Positions 33,631 through 46,200 of a DNA stretch of 64,000 nt are shown piece by piece. The notes under the pieces were generated by a model, which saw only the letters and a program-made list of their open reading frames with translations, had not been told where the DNA came from and made no database searches. The stretch spans positions 22,221,215 through 22,285,214 of the forward strand of contig OY754984.1 of assembly GCA_963576475.1 (NCBI GenBank), written 5' to 3'. Within the stretch, counting starts at the first letter, position 1. Each line of letters starts with the position of its first letter. The DNA is from Molanna angustata. Lineage: Eukaryota > Arthropoda > Insecta > Trichoptera > Molannidae. The position numbers and the translations under genes were made by a program.

Positions 33631-34870
33631 TCAACTTTTATCCATGTTAAACTAATTTCCTATTTGTATTTTGCACATATGGTATCAATATGAAGTCCTA
33701 TTTCTTATTATCAATATCCTATTCTTGTCCTTGAAGTCCTATCCTTGCATTAGGTATCTGTATATTTCTCTTGTTATAAAAATATATAAAATAAATTAAA
33801 CAAATAAACCTACGTTTCAGTACACCTGCTGCTGCTGCGAAACAGATCTATGCTTTAAACACAAGTTGGTACGTTTTATAATTTGTACCTGCGAAAACAA
33901 ATCCACTTATTCGTTTAGAATGACGTCACGCCCAAACTCAACTCAACACTCAGCTCAACACCAACAACAACAACAGAACGATATTAATACGGCATAAAAT
34001 AATAATATCATAATGCGTTGGAGTGGAGAGCCTGAGGAAGGGGCGGGCGCGGAGGCAGCAACCGCCGAGCCACACCAGGACGGACTCTAGAGTGACATAA
34101 AGATACGCGGCAAACACGGAGGCTAATTAAATCAGAAAATATTCTCAGTTCATCTAAAACGAAAATTATGTCGCGGGGCTAAAAGGGTTTTCGAGGACGA
34201 CGATTTATGCCGGGCGAGGCCCCACACCCCAAGACGCGACTCTCGCACAATTTTTAATTGATATTTATTATTATTGTCGCGGTGCGAGCCACCTCCCCCG
34301 CGAGACCGCACCCCGACGCACGATCCGGAGCGCTAAACGAAATGACGTGTTTGTGGCGAAGGTAGGGAAAATATCTGGACTCGTTTGTAAGATTGGCGCA
34401 GAGGCTGACGATTGAATAGTGATTCGTGGTAATCTTGATTTTTGTGTTGAGATTTATTTGACATCTGTCCATATAACTGCTGAACGTACAACATTAACAC
34501 TGAATTTTTCAACTCTTCCTTTGAAGTACGTTCAGGAAGACTCTGGATAATTTGAGTCCTGATATAACTTCGTCAAACTCGCTTTCCATTTTCAAGAAAA
34601 ATATCTCTCCGAAAATACCTGATCCCTCTCCTTTTCCTTCCTTCCCTTTGCTACGTAATATTTATCCCTAAACACTTGATGTCGATTTCCTCTTCTTGTT
34701 TCTTCCCAATCCTTTTTTTTGTGTTATTATGTTTTTAATATTATTATTTTTTTATTTATCTTAGTGTTATGTATATTTTTGGTTGATGTACATGTATAAT
34801 GCTGTCACTCTGTGATATTGTTCGTTGGCTTTGCCATCGATCTATCTATATTCAATCATTCATCCATGCA
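33631..34870. other. Unique-looking DNA with GC-rich patch 33990-34330
   Basis: GC/CpG-rich blocks at 34025-34090 and 34210-34330 sit in otherwise AT-rich DNA. No coding frame is convincing. The T-rich stretch 34630-34870 resembles a LINE 3' UTR, plus strand, ending in AAATAAATAAATAAAT. The GC-rich part might be host regulatory sequence. Confidence 0.3.
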
Positions 34871-35460
34871 TAAAATAAATAAATAAATAAATAAATTTAA
34901 TTTTATTTCAGTTCGTGAGCAGGGGGGTGCAATGCAACACAAACCATATAATATATACAACATTTAAAAATAATAAAAAAATAAAAATAAGGTATAAGTA
35001 CATATCAATATATATTAAAACAAACATTAAATAATATAACCGGAAGCAAAAACAATATCACCGTATAAAAAAAAAAAACATCCATTGAAATCACTTCAGT
35101 CACTGCAAAATTGATGCCCATCTTCTGTGAATTGGAGAATCAAGCCACATACCAGCCTCTCGAACAATAGAATTGCTAGATCTCCACATCCTCATTCTTG
35201 CAGCAGCTATCTTGCGTCTTTGGAGAGCGGCAAAGTCATGGACCCCGCGCTCTACAAACATTTGAGATGCACTGCTGAATCTGGGTAACCCGAACATTAT
35301 CCGAAAGGCATTATTATATTGTACTCTCATAGAATTATAGGACTGACATGTGTGTCTACACCACAGCTCACTTGTATACAGATTAGTGCAGTATGTGATA
35401 AATAGATATTTCTTTACATTGTCACTGCATCTAGTGAACTTCCTGGCAAGCATATTAGAC
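34871..35460 (-). mobile_element. CR1/Jockey-like LINE 3' fragment
   Basis: A minus-strand C-terminal RT frame (35100-35453) followed by a 3' UTR that runs to a short (TTTA)n-type end near 34871-34897. 5'-truncated at about 35460. Confidence 0.7.
35100..35453 (-). pseudogene. LINE RT C-terminal fragment
   Basis: 117 codons including NMLARKFTRCSDNVK-like text (NVKKYLFITYCTNLYTSELW), the NAFRIMFGLPRFSSASQMF block and QRRKIAAARMRMWRSSN. This is the post-RT 'thumb and connection' part found in CR1/Jockey-type LINEs. No catalytic motif remains. The frame ends at a natural-looking stop after RRWASILQ. Confidence 0.72.
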
Positions 35461-36118
35461 CTTACACTAATTCAATCATTCATTCGATTTATCTCTTCTA
35501 AGATGGGAAAAGGCTAAGTAGAAAAATATTATTTAGTTTTGTATGTCAGTGGAGGTCAAGGAAGAATAATACAATAGATTAACCAATACCATTATGTAAT
35601 ATACCTTTATTATTCAACATTTGTTGTGATAATGTAGGCTATAAGAATGTACCTTGCGTCGTATAAGTCTCCGAGTTGATATTCGGCGCTGTCTCTAAAA
35701 TATACATATATATTATTAAAATTACTTTCACGCAATTGAACGCGCAAACCCCTTTCGGATGGTGCGTGTACATCGAATGACCCTTTCCAAAGTTAAATTG
35801 TAAATTTCCGCTGTTTATTATCGGCTGAAACCAACTATGGAATTCCTTTCGTCCCTTCAACTGATGATCTTATATTAAACTATAAATTTTCACTGCAAAA
35901 GGGTTGAGAGGCACATAAGATTTAATTAAGTACATATTTGAAGATAATATAATATGTTTAAGATGTATTATTATTGTTTCACAGAGTGTCTACCTATGTA
36001 CACTGTACATACGTCCAGATAAACCAACAGACATTAGGAGCATTTTCAAAATGGAAAGAATAAAACGAAATAATTCATTATTTACTAAACTTATAAAAAC
36101 TTTTTAACCACAGACCAA
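35461..36118. other. No gene recognised
   Basis: AT-rich sequence with no family motif or repeat boundary that I recognise. Confidence 0.35.
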
Positions 36119-37168
36119 TAATCCAACTGTCGATTTGTTCAGGAGAACTTTGTTCTCTTAACATATCGACAATGTATCAAGCCAGGATACGCGAGAATTG
36201 TATGCAAAGGTCTACTTTTTTCACGGCTTTTCCAACTTTGAAGTCAAAAAACACCAACTTAGAGGCTTCGCAGCATATATGTTCCATACACGGATTTACT
36301 CAGAATTCGGAGTAGAACATTTCGTGTGTCTGTGTGTGTGTGTGTGTATGTGTCTGTGTGTCTGTGTATCTGTGTGTCTGTGTGTGTGTGTGTCCGTCCC
36401 CCCCTTATAACTTTTGATCCGCTCAATTTACTGAGCCCAAAATTTCAGAATATATAAAAAGTTACAGGCCTACAAAACTTTTATACTCAGAATTTTGAAT
36501 TTTTGTTTCAGTCAGGGGTTATCAACTTTTTAATTTTTATTTTATTTTTCCATATATCTCAGAAACTATAAAAGCTAGAACGCTGAAAATTGGTACAAAC
36601 ATAGAAAAATACAAAATCTCAAACTGATTTTTTCAAAAAAATTCCAGGGTTTCTCAAACATTTTTTATTAAGAAAAATATTTTTTTTTATGATAAATTTA
36701 TGAGTTTAACTACCTATATTTCCAAAACTTATACAATTATCGCAAAAAGCCGAAACACCCCAACTGGATAATTTAATTTTCTATAAAAAAATATTAACAT
36801 TGTAGTAGAAGATCTCAATTTTTTTTTAACAATTTTTTTAAAAATTGAATTTAGTGACGACATCGCTTCATACATTTTGTATGGCAGTCGCCTATACACA
36901 ATATGTAAGAAGACTTAATAGTTTGATACTTCATCTCCAAACATACATACCATCATGATATTTTCATATTCTGGGTAGGAAAAAAGGAACTTCCTCCATA
37001 CTATCCTATCTTGACATATGTACATACCTACATATGTTGTATAGAAAACAAAATATCTGAAAATATTCAATAATTTGTATTTATGGGTTTATAGTTTGGT
37101 ACATATTCTTCAACTATACATACTATCGCTATCGACAGTTGGATCTCATGTGTTACATGCAACTAGTA
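36119..37168 (-). mobile_element. About 1-kb non-coding element, copy 2, inverted
   Basis: Reverse-complement partner of 32410-33414 over its whole length, with moderate divergence. Its microsatellite is (GT)n with interruptions (36325-36392). Ends: AATCCAACTGTCGAT at 36119 and GCAACTAGT at 37159-37167. Two inverted copies 2.7 kb apart could form a long stem. Confidence 0.75.
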
Positions 37169-37261
37169 ATATATAGAGGTGACAATAGCATATTTTTTTA
37201 CCAAAGTTTGGTGGCATCAATTTGACTTACGTAAAGTAACGTCTTTACTTTTTGTTCAAAT

Positions 37262-38170
37262 GTTGAATAGGGTTCTGTGATAGCCCAGTAAGGTGATAGC
37301 CCAGCGGTAAGTTTAAATAAGCGTAGATAGGTGTTTGATTTGATATTTTTATTTAAAATAGTGAATTGCATTGTGGATTCTGCATATCTGTTGGAGAAAA
37401 TTGCATTTCGTTGCCCTTTACGCAGTACTAGATCGAATGAATTATTTGCTATTCCTATTTGTAAAACTAATTATGCTCTTTTGTCAGACGTAGTTGTTAA
37501 TTGTATAATTCTGTCATTAAGCCTGAAATCGATATTCTAAATGACGATTTTGCAGCTTTGAAAAGAAAACTTTATAATGTTGTGTGAAAAGAATTCTTTT
37601 TAACTTATATGTGGGTAGGTACGTATTAACTGTTTTCTTTTTTTTCATTTCTTGACTGGTTAATTGGTTATTTATTTTATTATTTATGTTTTTTATTAGG
37701 TAATGTTTTATTTCAATCTTGTTTATTCTTCCTCCTGCTACAACTAATGTTCTTTTTCATCATAAAGTATTTTATTGTTAACCATTTATGGAAACTTTGC
37801 TGGTTTATTTGATTATTATTTTGTACCATTACAATTTATTAATAAAACTGTATGTTTCCTTGATAAATAAATAAATAAATAAAAATAAAGTAAGGTTGTC
37901 GTCTCACATGCGTGAGGTCGACGGTTCGAATCCGTGCGGGGCACGCACCTCTGGATTTTCAAAAAATCTATGTGCGGATTTATATCACTAGCTATGTGTA
38001 GCCATGATCAAATTTGTCAGGTTCCCCTTACTAAGGGTTACGAAGGTCAGATGACAGTTGCTTCAATGTAATAACCAGACTCGCCAATTCCAGGATCATG
38101 GTCAAAGCTTACCCCGATAGAAACGGGACAAAAACGCCAAGGAGAAAGAAGTTGAATAAGGTTCTGTGAT
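37262..38170 (+). mobile_element. tRNA-derived SINE with 20-bp target duplication, split by a LINE
   Basis: Direct repeats GTTGAATAGGGTTCTGTGAT (37262-37281) and GTTGAATAAGGTTCTGTGAT (38151-38170) flank the unit. The SINE head is split: GGTGATAGCCCAGCGGTAAG before the LINE and GGTTGTCGTCTCACATGCG after it. The B-box-like GGTTCGAATCC and the body (GTCAGGTTCCCCTTACTAAGG, GAAACGGGACAAAAACGCC, ending in GGAGAAAGAA) follow. The body matches a SINE type I recognise from moths and butterflies. Confidence 0.82.
37312..37889 (+). mobile_element. LINE 3' fragment inserted in the SINE head
   Basis: The insert is flanked by GTAAG at 37307-37311 and 37890-37894. It contains the last part of a CR1/Jockey-like RT frame (37331-37540: LFKIVNCIVDSAYLLEKIAF, RCPLRSTRSNELFAIPIC) with decay after about 37540, then a 3' UTR ending GTATGTTTCCTTGATAAATA and A-rich repeats. 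Confidence 0.78.
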
Positions 38171-38680
38171 TTTACATTAATTTATGTAATTGACTGAATT
38201 AATTATATCTGTTATGGTATTTATTGTTTTAGTATTTTTGTACACTCTCTTTTGTCCTCATCCTCAAGATTGTGGATGGTGGCTGTTATCAATCGCTTTT
38301 GATTTTTTTTTGTTCAAAATACATAAAATCATTATTATCGTAGGTACACTGAACAATGAACGATGTATTGTGTCATACACATTGTATAAAATAAGGAGTA
38401 GATCTCAAAATGCACTAAGGCTGATATGACAAGAGAAATCTTAGAAAATAATAAATAATAAAAGTTAATATGAAAAAAAAAATAATCCTTTTAAAATAAC
38501 GATTATCTTGCCTTGCTGGGGCCTGATTCAATCTGATAAAATAGAAAACGTATAAAATCAGCCTATTGACAAACATATTATTTTTTTCAAAAGCACTGAT
38601 GTTTTTGTTATAACCACAAGTTGAGTTATTTTTATTCGACCGCTTAAAATTTGTTAAAATTTTATTATTTATATAAAAAA
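38171..38680. other. AT-rich DNA, no gene recognised
   Basis: No supported feature. The minus-strand open frame here is low-complexity. Confidence 0.3.
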
Positions 38681-38689
38681 ATATATAAA

Positions 38690-38795
38690 AAAAAATAATA
38701 AACACTTCCTTGCACCCTGCACTGATCATAGTAATGGCGAGATTATTGCCATATGGCAATTTCTTCCAACTAACAATTGTTTCCATTTGTAATAT
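38690..38795 (-). repeat. SINE 3' fragment shared with 56.2 kb
   Basis: On the minus strand GTTAGTTGGAAGAAATTGCC, then CTCGCCA and GCAGGGTGCAAGGAAGTGTT match 56240-56310. The 56-kb copy has a tRNA-like head; this one is a fragment. Confidence 0.65.
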
Positions 38796-38799
38796 TTTC

Positions 38800-39515
38800 G
38801 CATTGGTTTAATGCTGTAATAATTCCTATTGCTTCTTAATATTCGAAAATATAAGTTTTTTATAAGTTTTAAAAAATATACCACAAGGTAAATCTGAGAA
38901 TATTAATAATATTTATTTATGTTTTTTTTTATACAATACAACTTTACTTTTCGTATAGTTTTTTATCAGATTAGAAAGAATACAATGAAATGCCAAAGGC
39001 ATATTCATTGACCTAATTTGCACAAATGAGCATATGATTAATTATTATCATCATAAGAACACACACGAAAAAAAATATATTATCTATACATCTTTTTGTA
39101 TTGATAATAATTATGTATATATAATATTTTGTGTCTTTTGTATTAAATTGTCTCCTTTATACACGAGTGCTTGCACTCTAGTAAAGGGAAATATGTTTTG
39201 TCTTCCTGTGCATCTTTTCTATATAGTTTGTTTGTTTTATATTTTGTATATGTATTGTGAACTTAATAAAAATAAAAAAAATAAAAAGATATAGTTACAA
39301 AAAAAATAAAAAAAAATATATTTTCTTTGTTATAAAAATATTAAAAAAAAGATAACAAACATGAACAAAAATATTCGTACAATAAAATAATATTCACATA
39401 ATATTAAACACAATTCTCTGTTTTATGCTTGGTTTTAAAATATTGGTAAAAATATATTAAGAGAAATATAAAAATCTTAAAATTATTAATATTAATTTTT
39501 TTTAAATAGGTATAA
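38800..39515 (+). other. AT-rich DNA with a LINE-like tail near 39250-39290
   Basis: The stretch ending TATGTATTGTGAACTTAATA and an A-rich run near 39290 looks like a LINE 3' end. CGAGTGCTTGCACTC at 39164-39178 is a small palindrome. Nothing coding is supported. Confidence 0.35.
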
Positions 39516-40429
39516 ATAAGTTTTATCTATAATTAAAAGTAAGGACTTTTTGATTCTACATTAATTTTTTATTCTGCGCGATAGGCCTATTTCGCCTTGT
39601 TAGGTCATTAACTAGCTTATGACGATTTTGACAAATTTTACTTATATTTATAGATTAATTATGTAGGAGGAGCTAAAAAAAACAAAACAGATTCTCAATT
39701 CGCCAAGCACCTCATAGAAAATAATCATACAATCAGTCCAACAAATTCACCTATTCCCCTACACTTTGCTAAGAAAGGTTTAAGGCTAAATATATTGGAG
39801 CAGTTAGAAATTTCCAAGCACTTAAAAAATCCTAACGTCATTGTCATAAATGAACAAATGAACATACACAGATCACCGCTCATAGATATTATTCCATAAA
39901 CAAAAATATACCATATTATGTTATTTGATTTGATTCTGCCGCAAACTTTTTTAATTGTTTCAGATACATCCATCATACTACTCCACCAAGAATACCTACA
40001 TATCAACAATAGTTTAAGAAATAATCCCTAATATTGTAAACACAATGCATTACACTACCCATTAGGGCACAATACCATGTACCGTTACACCGAAAAATAC
40101 AGCCATTACCATAAATCAATTCATTATATTCAATTTCACTAATTATCTAAATAGGGATTGGTCAAAAAATAAAAAATAAATAGTCTCAACCAACGAGAGT
40201 AAAGTAAATTTATTTCATTTTGTATTGTATAATATCAATAGTTTAAAATGACCAATCACAAGAACCTGTAAGCTCCTCCTACATAATTTATCTATAAATA
40301 TAAGTAAAATTTGTCAAAATAGTCATAAGCTAGTTAATGCCCTAACAAGGCGAAATAGGCCTATCGCGCAGAATAAAAAATTAATGTAGAATCAAAAAGT
40401 CTTTACTTTTAATTATAGATAAAACTTAT
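39516..40429. mobile_element. Long-TIR element carrying a PLE fragment
   Basis: Inverted arms of about 159 bp (39516-39674 and 40271-40429) with few mismatches; both include GCGATAGGCCTATTTCGCC-type sequence and end internally at AGCTCCTCCTACAT / ATGTAGGAGGAGCT. The 596-bp centre holds the C-terminal end of a Penelope-like GIY-YIG protein (39683-39899). Either a non-autonomous DNA transposon captured PLE sequence, or these are inverted terminal repeats of a PLE copy. Confidence 0.75.
39683..39899 (+). pseudogene. PLE GIY-YIG protein C-terminal fragment
   Basis: Reading frame with DSQFAKHLIENNHTI, LHFAKKGLRLNILEQLEISK and SPLIDIIP before a stop. It parallels the C-terminus of the PLE frame at 55-55.45 kb (FAEHLIEFNHHF ... 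LKLADLEILEIRK ... SPLLNIFPIK). This is the part after the GIY-YIG core (His/Glu-bearing). About 70 codons remain. No start exists. Confidence 0.72.
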
Positions 40430-41025
40430 AATGGAATTCTACCAAATAAAAACATCGTCGATAATTAGGTATAAATAATAAATAATGTGTAAATAATAAA
40501 TAACAATTTTTTTTAAAATAAGTAAATTCTATTAAACAAAATAATTAAAAAATAACAAAATTAAATTCAGAAATATAATGGACCCCAATCACCGGATACA
40601 GTACAAAAAGATAATGGAAAAGGATACAGTATTCGCGTGTTTGGACATCGGACATTTGAAGAATGTAATAGTGTCCACATTAAGCGACAGATGGATACGA
40701 AGCGATTTTATATGAGCAATAAAATTCGTCACACGCGCTCTTAATAATAATTATATCTAAGACGAATGAAGTATGCGTGTGTGTACGTATGGTATGGATG
40801 TACGAATCTTGGTCGTGATGTTGTATCAGACGGTGGTTTTATGGGGTCCCGTGGTATTCCGACAATTATTTGGTAACGGAGGACAAGGATGTTTATGGGG
40901 TCCAAATGGATATCTTCCTACCCTTTGGATAAGAGAAACTCACAGTGTTGTATTGAGGTTTTTTAAAATGTATCTGTAAGTTTATGTTGGGGATGACTTG
41001 ATTAAAACTCTTGTTTAGAGTGTGC
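40430..41025. other. No gene recognised
   Basis: AT-rich, then mixed sequence. The small frame at 40773-40979 has no recognised motif. Confidence 0.3.
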
Positions 41026-41027
41026 TA

Positions 41028-41560
41028 TTGTTTGGAAGCGAAAGGTGGACTATCAGCCGGAGAGAGTCTGGACGTCTGACTGCCTTTGGAAATGTGGTGC
41101 TGCAGGCGCATGGCTAGATCACATTCCAAATGACATGGTAATGCATAGAGTCGGATAAACCTTGCAAACCCCTAATAGGTTACTGCCCGTTCCCACTTGT
41201 CGTGTGTTGGGTACGATAAAAAGTCGTGTGATCTAGTGACAATACATTTTAAATGAAGCTGTTCTCACTTACACAAGTGTTACAAGTGTGAAAAGCTCCA
41301 TTTAAAATGTGTTACCACTACATCACACGACATTTTATCGTGCCCGACACGCGCCATAACGTCAAGCATGAGTGTCTGCTTGTTATTATCGCCGAAGGAA
41401 TGACGGATGGCAAAAATCATAGAAAGCGTCCGAGAGACAGTTATATGGACCAGGTGATGTGCGCTGTAGTAGCAACCAAAAGATGAAGCGGCTGGAGGAC
41501 AAGAGAGATATGTGGAGATAAAGTGGAGACATAGGATTGTAATCCAGAAGAAGAAAGTTT
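41028..41560 (+). pseudogene. Degenerate RTE-type LINE C-terminus, split by a foldback element
   Basis: Frame-broken remnants resemble the RTE connection domain: LLFGSER-type text (GTGCTATTGTTTGGAAGCGA), then a RMARSHSK-like degenerate part. After the palindrome at 41195-41355 the text resumes with NHRKRPRDSYMDQVM, which fits the GRPR.SYMDQV block of such LINEs. Several frameshifts and stops. No catalytic motif. Confidence 0.6.
41195..41355. mobile_element. Palindromic MITE inside the RTE remnant
   Basis: Left arm CGTGTGTTGGGTACGATAAA, GTCGTGTGATCTAGTG, CATTTTAAATG. The right arm is its imperfect reverse complement ending GCCCGACACGCG. Total about 160 bp with an 8-10 bp loop. It interrupts the LINE reading text, showing later insertion. 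Confidence 0.72.
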
Positions 41561-41619
41561 AAAGAAACAGGGAGCATATGGATGTTATCAACAAATTGTT
41601 TAGTGTATGCTCATCATCG

Positions 41620-41905
41620 ACATCACATTTTTCGGCCCGTGTTTATCCACCGCAGGACCACACATAAACCAGCAGTTCCTGCGTGATTCTCATCCACTGG
41701 GGTCCAAAGAACCTTTTAATGTCATCTATTTGTAAGGTAGCCGACCTTGTGGGCTCTTATCGTCTCCATACCACTAGTTTTTTCGTCCATCTATTTATTA
41801 TCTTTCATTTTTGCTATGTGTCCTGCCCATCTCCACTTTTGCATTGTTATTTTTTCAACTACATCGGAAAGTATGGTCTGACTGCTTACCTTGTCATTTC
41901 TCTTC
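41620..41905 (-). pseudogene. Degenerate RTE-type LINE C-terminus
   Basis: On the minus strand: VEKITMQKWRWAGHIAKMKD, then KLVVW and QWMRITQEL in shifted frames, followed by decay. The WRWAGHIA block and spacing match the RTE fragment at 31470-32024. Stops and frameshifts throughout. Confidence 0.6.
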
Positions 41906-42106
41906 CTGTCTCCTAGTTTAATGTTTATGTAAATAGATATTTTGTACGACCATTTTTATTCAGAACTTCTATGAACATTACTAATACTTATTGCCAATCA
42001 TAGATACCTATTGTGTCTTCTTCTTTGGTATTAATATTGGGTATTGGTTAGCAGCAAAATGATGAATCTCTTCCTCCACTCCTCTCAATCTTAAGCGATT
42101 CTCTAC

Positions 42107-42296
42107 AACTCTAGGTTGGGACGCCCTCTGTCAGTAATTGTTCCCTCAACCAAGATGATTGATCCAAGATATCCTCGTGTCGCAGCACATGGCCTATCCA
42201 ATTTGCTGGCCTTTTTGATATGGTGTTAAACATGTGCCTGGTTTCTTCAATTGTACTGAGAACCTCATAATTTGTAAGTGGGTAGAGTACAAACAA
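42107..42296 (-). pseudogene. LINE C-terminal remnant
   Basis: A minus-strand frame with NTISKRPANWIGHVLRHEDI followed by degenerate text. The RANWIGHVLRHE block is common in RTE/Jockey-like LINE C-termini. About 60 codons; nothing else of the element is clear. Confidence 0.55.
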
Positions 42297-42299
42297 CTA

Positions 42300-43227
42300 T
42301 AAAAAGATAGATTTTTATTATTAGCTACTCTCACCACCAGAGTGTTTATTACATATTATTTATATGTACCTATCAATAAAAATATTTTTTGTAAATCTAA
42401 TATAATTGATTTACATACACAGTGGTACAATTGGGTCAACAAGCCAAAAATAAAATAATATTACTGGCGCAGCTCATGGGTGACATCTGTGCGAGAACAC
42501 TGTCACCTCATGTATTGGGCCTGTTGCTTTCATTGTTTACAAATAAAAATATATTTCTCAATAGATGGCGTTACGAAATGGTTTCTTTGTTACTTCATAG
42601 ATGGCGATACTGAAAACGCCTTATTTTCAAACGATAAGGTAAGAAGGCATAATATAATACCTCCTCGTGTTTCGAATGTATCGCATAATGAAATAAAAAA
42701 AGAAATAATGAATAAATAAAATAAATAAATAATATGTTTAGGTATTACTACTTTTTATATAGGTGAAAACATGTTACTAAGGCATGAAATTATATGTATC
42801 ATTTTTGTTTTTATTGTTATTATGTATGCTGTATGTTTTCCGAATAAAATAAAATAAGTGAATGTTGTGCAAGCGCGTGATCATGTAAACCAGCCGATGA
42901 CAGGTTGTAAAAATAAAAACCCAAGCTCTGGTTTTACGTGGGTTTTTAAAATTAATTTTCTCGAGAAGAATAAATAATTAGTAAATAAATTAATTAACTC
43001 ATAGTTTTCCTAGTTCGCTCCCTTGTGCCAGGGCATATCACGTTAAAACTACAATCGGACCCTGTCGAGTGATTTTCGGGCTATAGTGTAAATAAACGTA
43101 CTGAGAAGGTATCATGTCCATTAAGGGGACTGTGTGTATGTACCTATTGTATGGAGGGAATATATTATTGTATGTATGTATATATACTTTCATGTCTGTT
43201 ATTATCATTTCCTTAAGACAGTAATTA
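42300..43227. other. Repeat debris and anonymous DNA
   Basis: Contains a LINE-like tail near 42800-42858 and the reverse copy of the 2165-2225 repeat at 42858-42910. A small hairpin (AACCCA / TGGGTT) lies at 42919-42948. No gene recognised. Confidence 0.45.
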
Positions 43228-46200
43228 TTGTCTATTCATGTTAATACAGATAAACGTTGGATGCCTTCCAGCATCGCTGATAGCCCCGAAATATTTCTTG
43301 ATTTCCCGTCGTATCGTGAAGCAAGGATTTACCATTGCATTGATTCACTCGAAAACAGACGTACTGTATATGATATGATGCTTCTCCACAATATTATTAA
43401 TAATAAAATTGATTCTCCTGCTCTCTTAAATTATGTATCTTTCAACATACATACCTACCTGTAGACACTAGACACACTCCTCTTTTATATTATATATCTT
43501 TCAACATCCCTACCTACACCTGTAGACACTAGACACACTCCTCTTTTATATTATATATCTTTCAACATCCCTACCTACACCTGTAGACACTAGACACACT
43601 CCTCTTTTATATTATATATCTTTCAACATCCCTACCTACACCTGTAGACACTAGACACACTCCTCTTTTATATTATATATCTTTCAACATCCCTACCTAC
43701 ACCTGTAGACACTAGACACACTCCTCTTTTATATTATATATCTTTCAACATCCCTACCTACACCTGTAGACACTAGACACACTCCTCTTTTATATTATAT
43801 ATCTTTCAACATCCCTACCTACACCTGTAGACACTAGACACACTCCTCTTTTATATTATATATCTTTCAACATCCCTACCTACACCTGTAGACACTAGAC
43901 ACACTCCTCTTTTATATTATATATCTTTCAACATCCCTACCTACACCTGTAGACACTAGACACACTCCTCTTTTATATTATATATCTTTCAACATCCCTA
44001 CCTACACCTGTAGACACTAGACACACTCCTCTTTTATATTATATATCTTTCAACATCCCTACCTACACCTGTAGACACTAGACACACTCCTCTTTTATAT
44101 TATATATCTTTCAACATCCCTACCTACACCTGTAGACACTAGACACACTCCTCTTTTATATTATATATCTTTCAACATCCCTACCTACACCTGTAGACAC
44201 TAGACACACTCCTCTTTTATATTATATATCTTTCAACATCCCTACCTACACCTGTAGACACTAGACACACTCCTCTTTTATATTATATATCTTTCAACAT
44301 CCCTACCTACACCTGTAGAACTAGACACACTCCTCTTTTATATTATATATCTTTCAACATCCCTACCTACACCTGTAGACACTAGACACACTCCTCTTTT
44401 ATATTATATATCTTTCAACATCCCTACCTACACCTGTAGACACTAGACACACTCCTCTTTTATATTATATATCTTTCAACATCCCTACCTACACCTGTAG
44501 ACACTAGACACACTCCTCTTTTATATTATATATCTTTCAACATCCCTACCTACACCTGTAGACACTAGACACACTCCTCTTTTATATTATATATCTTTCA
44601 ACATCCCTACCTACACCTGTAGAACTAGACACACTCCTCTTTTATATTATATATCTTTCAACATCCCTACCTACACCTGTAGAACTAGACACACTCCTCT
44701 TTTATATTATATATCTTTCAACATCCCTACCTACACCTGTAGACACTAGACACACTCCTCTTTTATATTATATATCTTTCAACATCCCTACCTACACCTG
44801 TAGACACTAGACACACTCCTCTTTTATATTATATATCTTTCAACATCCCTACCTACACCTGTAGAACTAGACACACTCCTCTTTTATATTATATATCTTT
44901 CAACATCCCTACCTACACCTGTAGACACTAGACACACTCCTCTTTTATATTATATATCTTTCAACATCCCTACCTACACCTGTAGAACTAGACACACTCC
45001 TCTTTTATATTATATATCTTTCAACATCCCTACCTACACCTGTAGAACTAGACACACTCCTCTTTTATATTATATATCTTTCAACATCCCTACCTACACC
45101 TGTAGAACTAGACACACTCCTCTTTTATATTATATATCTTTCAACATCCCTACCTACACCTGTAGAACTAGACACACTCCTCTTTTATATTATATATCTT
45201 TCAACATCCCTACCTACACCTGTAGAACTAGACACACTCCTCTTTTATATTATATATCTTTCAACATCCCTACCTACACCTGTAGAACTAGACACACTCC
45301 TCTTTTATATTATATATCTTTCAACATCCCTACCTACACCTGTAGACACTAGACACACTCCTCTTTTATATTATATATCTTTCAACATCCCTACCTACAC
45401 CTGTAGACACTAGACACACTCCTCTTTTATATTATATATCTTTCAACATCCCTACCTACACCTGTAGAACTAGACACACTCCTCTTTTATATTATATATC
45501 TTTCAACATCCCTACCTACACCTGTAGACACTAGACACACTCCTCTTTTATATTATATATCTTTCAACATCCCTACCTACACCTGTAGAACTAGACACAC
45601 TCCTCTTTTATATTATATATCTTTCAACATCCCTACCTACACCTGTAGAACTAGACACACTCCTCTTTTATATTATATATCTTTCAACATCCCTACCTAC
45701 ACCTGTAGAACTAGACACACTCCTCTTTTATATTATATATCTTTCAACATCCCTACCTACACCTGTAGACACTAGACACACTCCTCTTTTATATTATATA
45801 TCTTTCAACATCCCTACCTACACCTGTAGAACTAGACACACTCCTCTTTTATATTATATATCTTTCAACATCCCTACCTACACCTGTAGAACTAGACACA
45901 CTCCTCTTTTATATTATATATCTTTCAACATCCCTACCTACACCTGTAGAACTAGACACACTCCTCTTTTATATTATATATCTTTCAACATCCCTACCTA
46001 CACCTGTAGAACTAGACACACTCCTCTTTTATATTATATATCTTTCAACATCCCTACCTACACCTGTAGACACTAGACACACTCCTCTTTTATATTATAT
46101 ATCTTTCAACATCCCTACCTACACCTGTAGAACTAGACACACTCCTCTTTTATATTATATATCTTTCAACATCCCTACCTACACCTGTAGAACTAGACAC

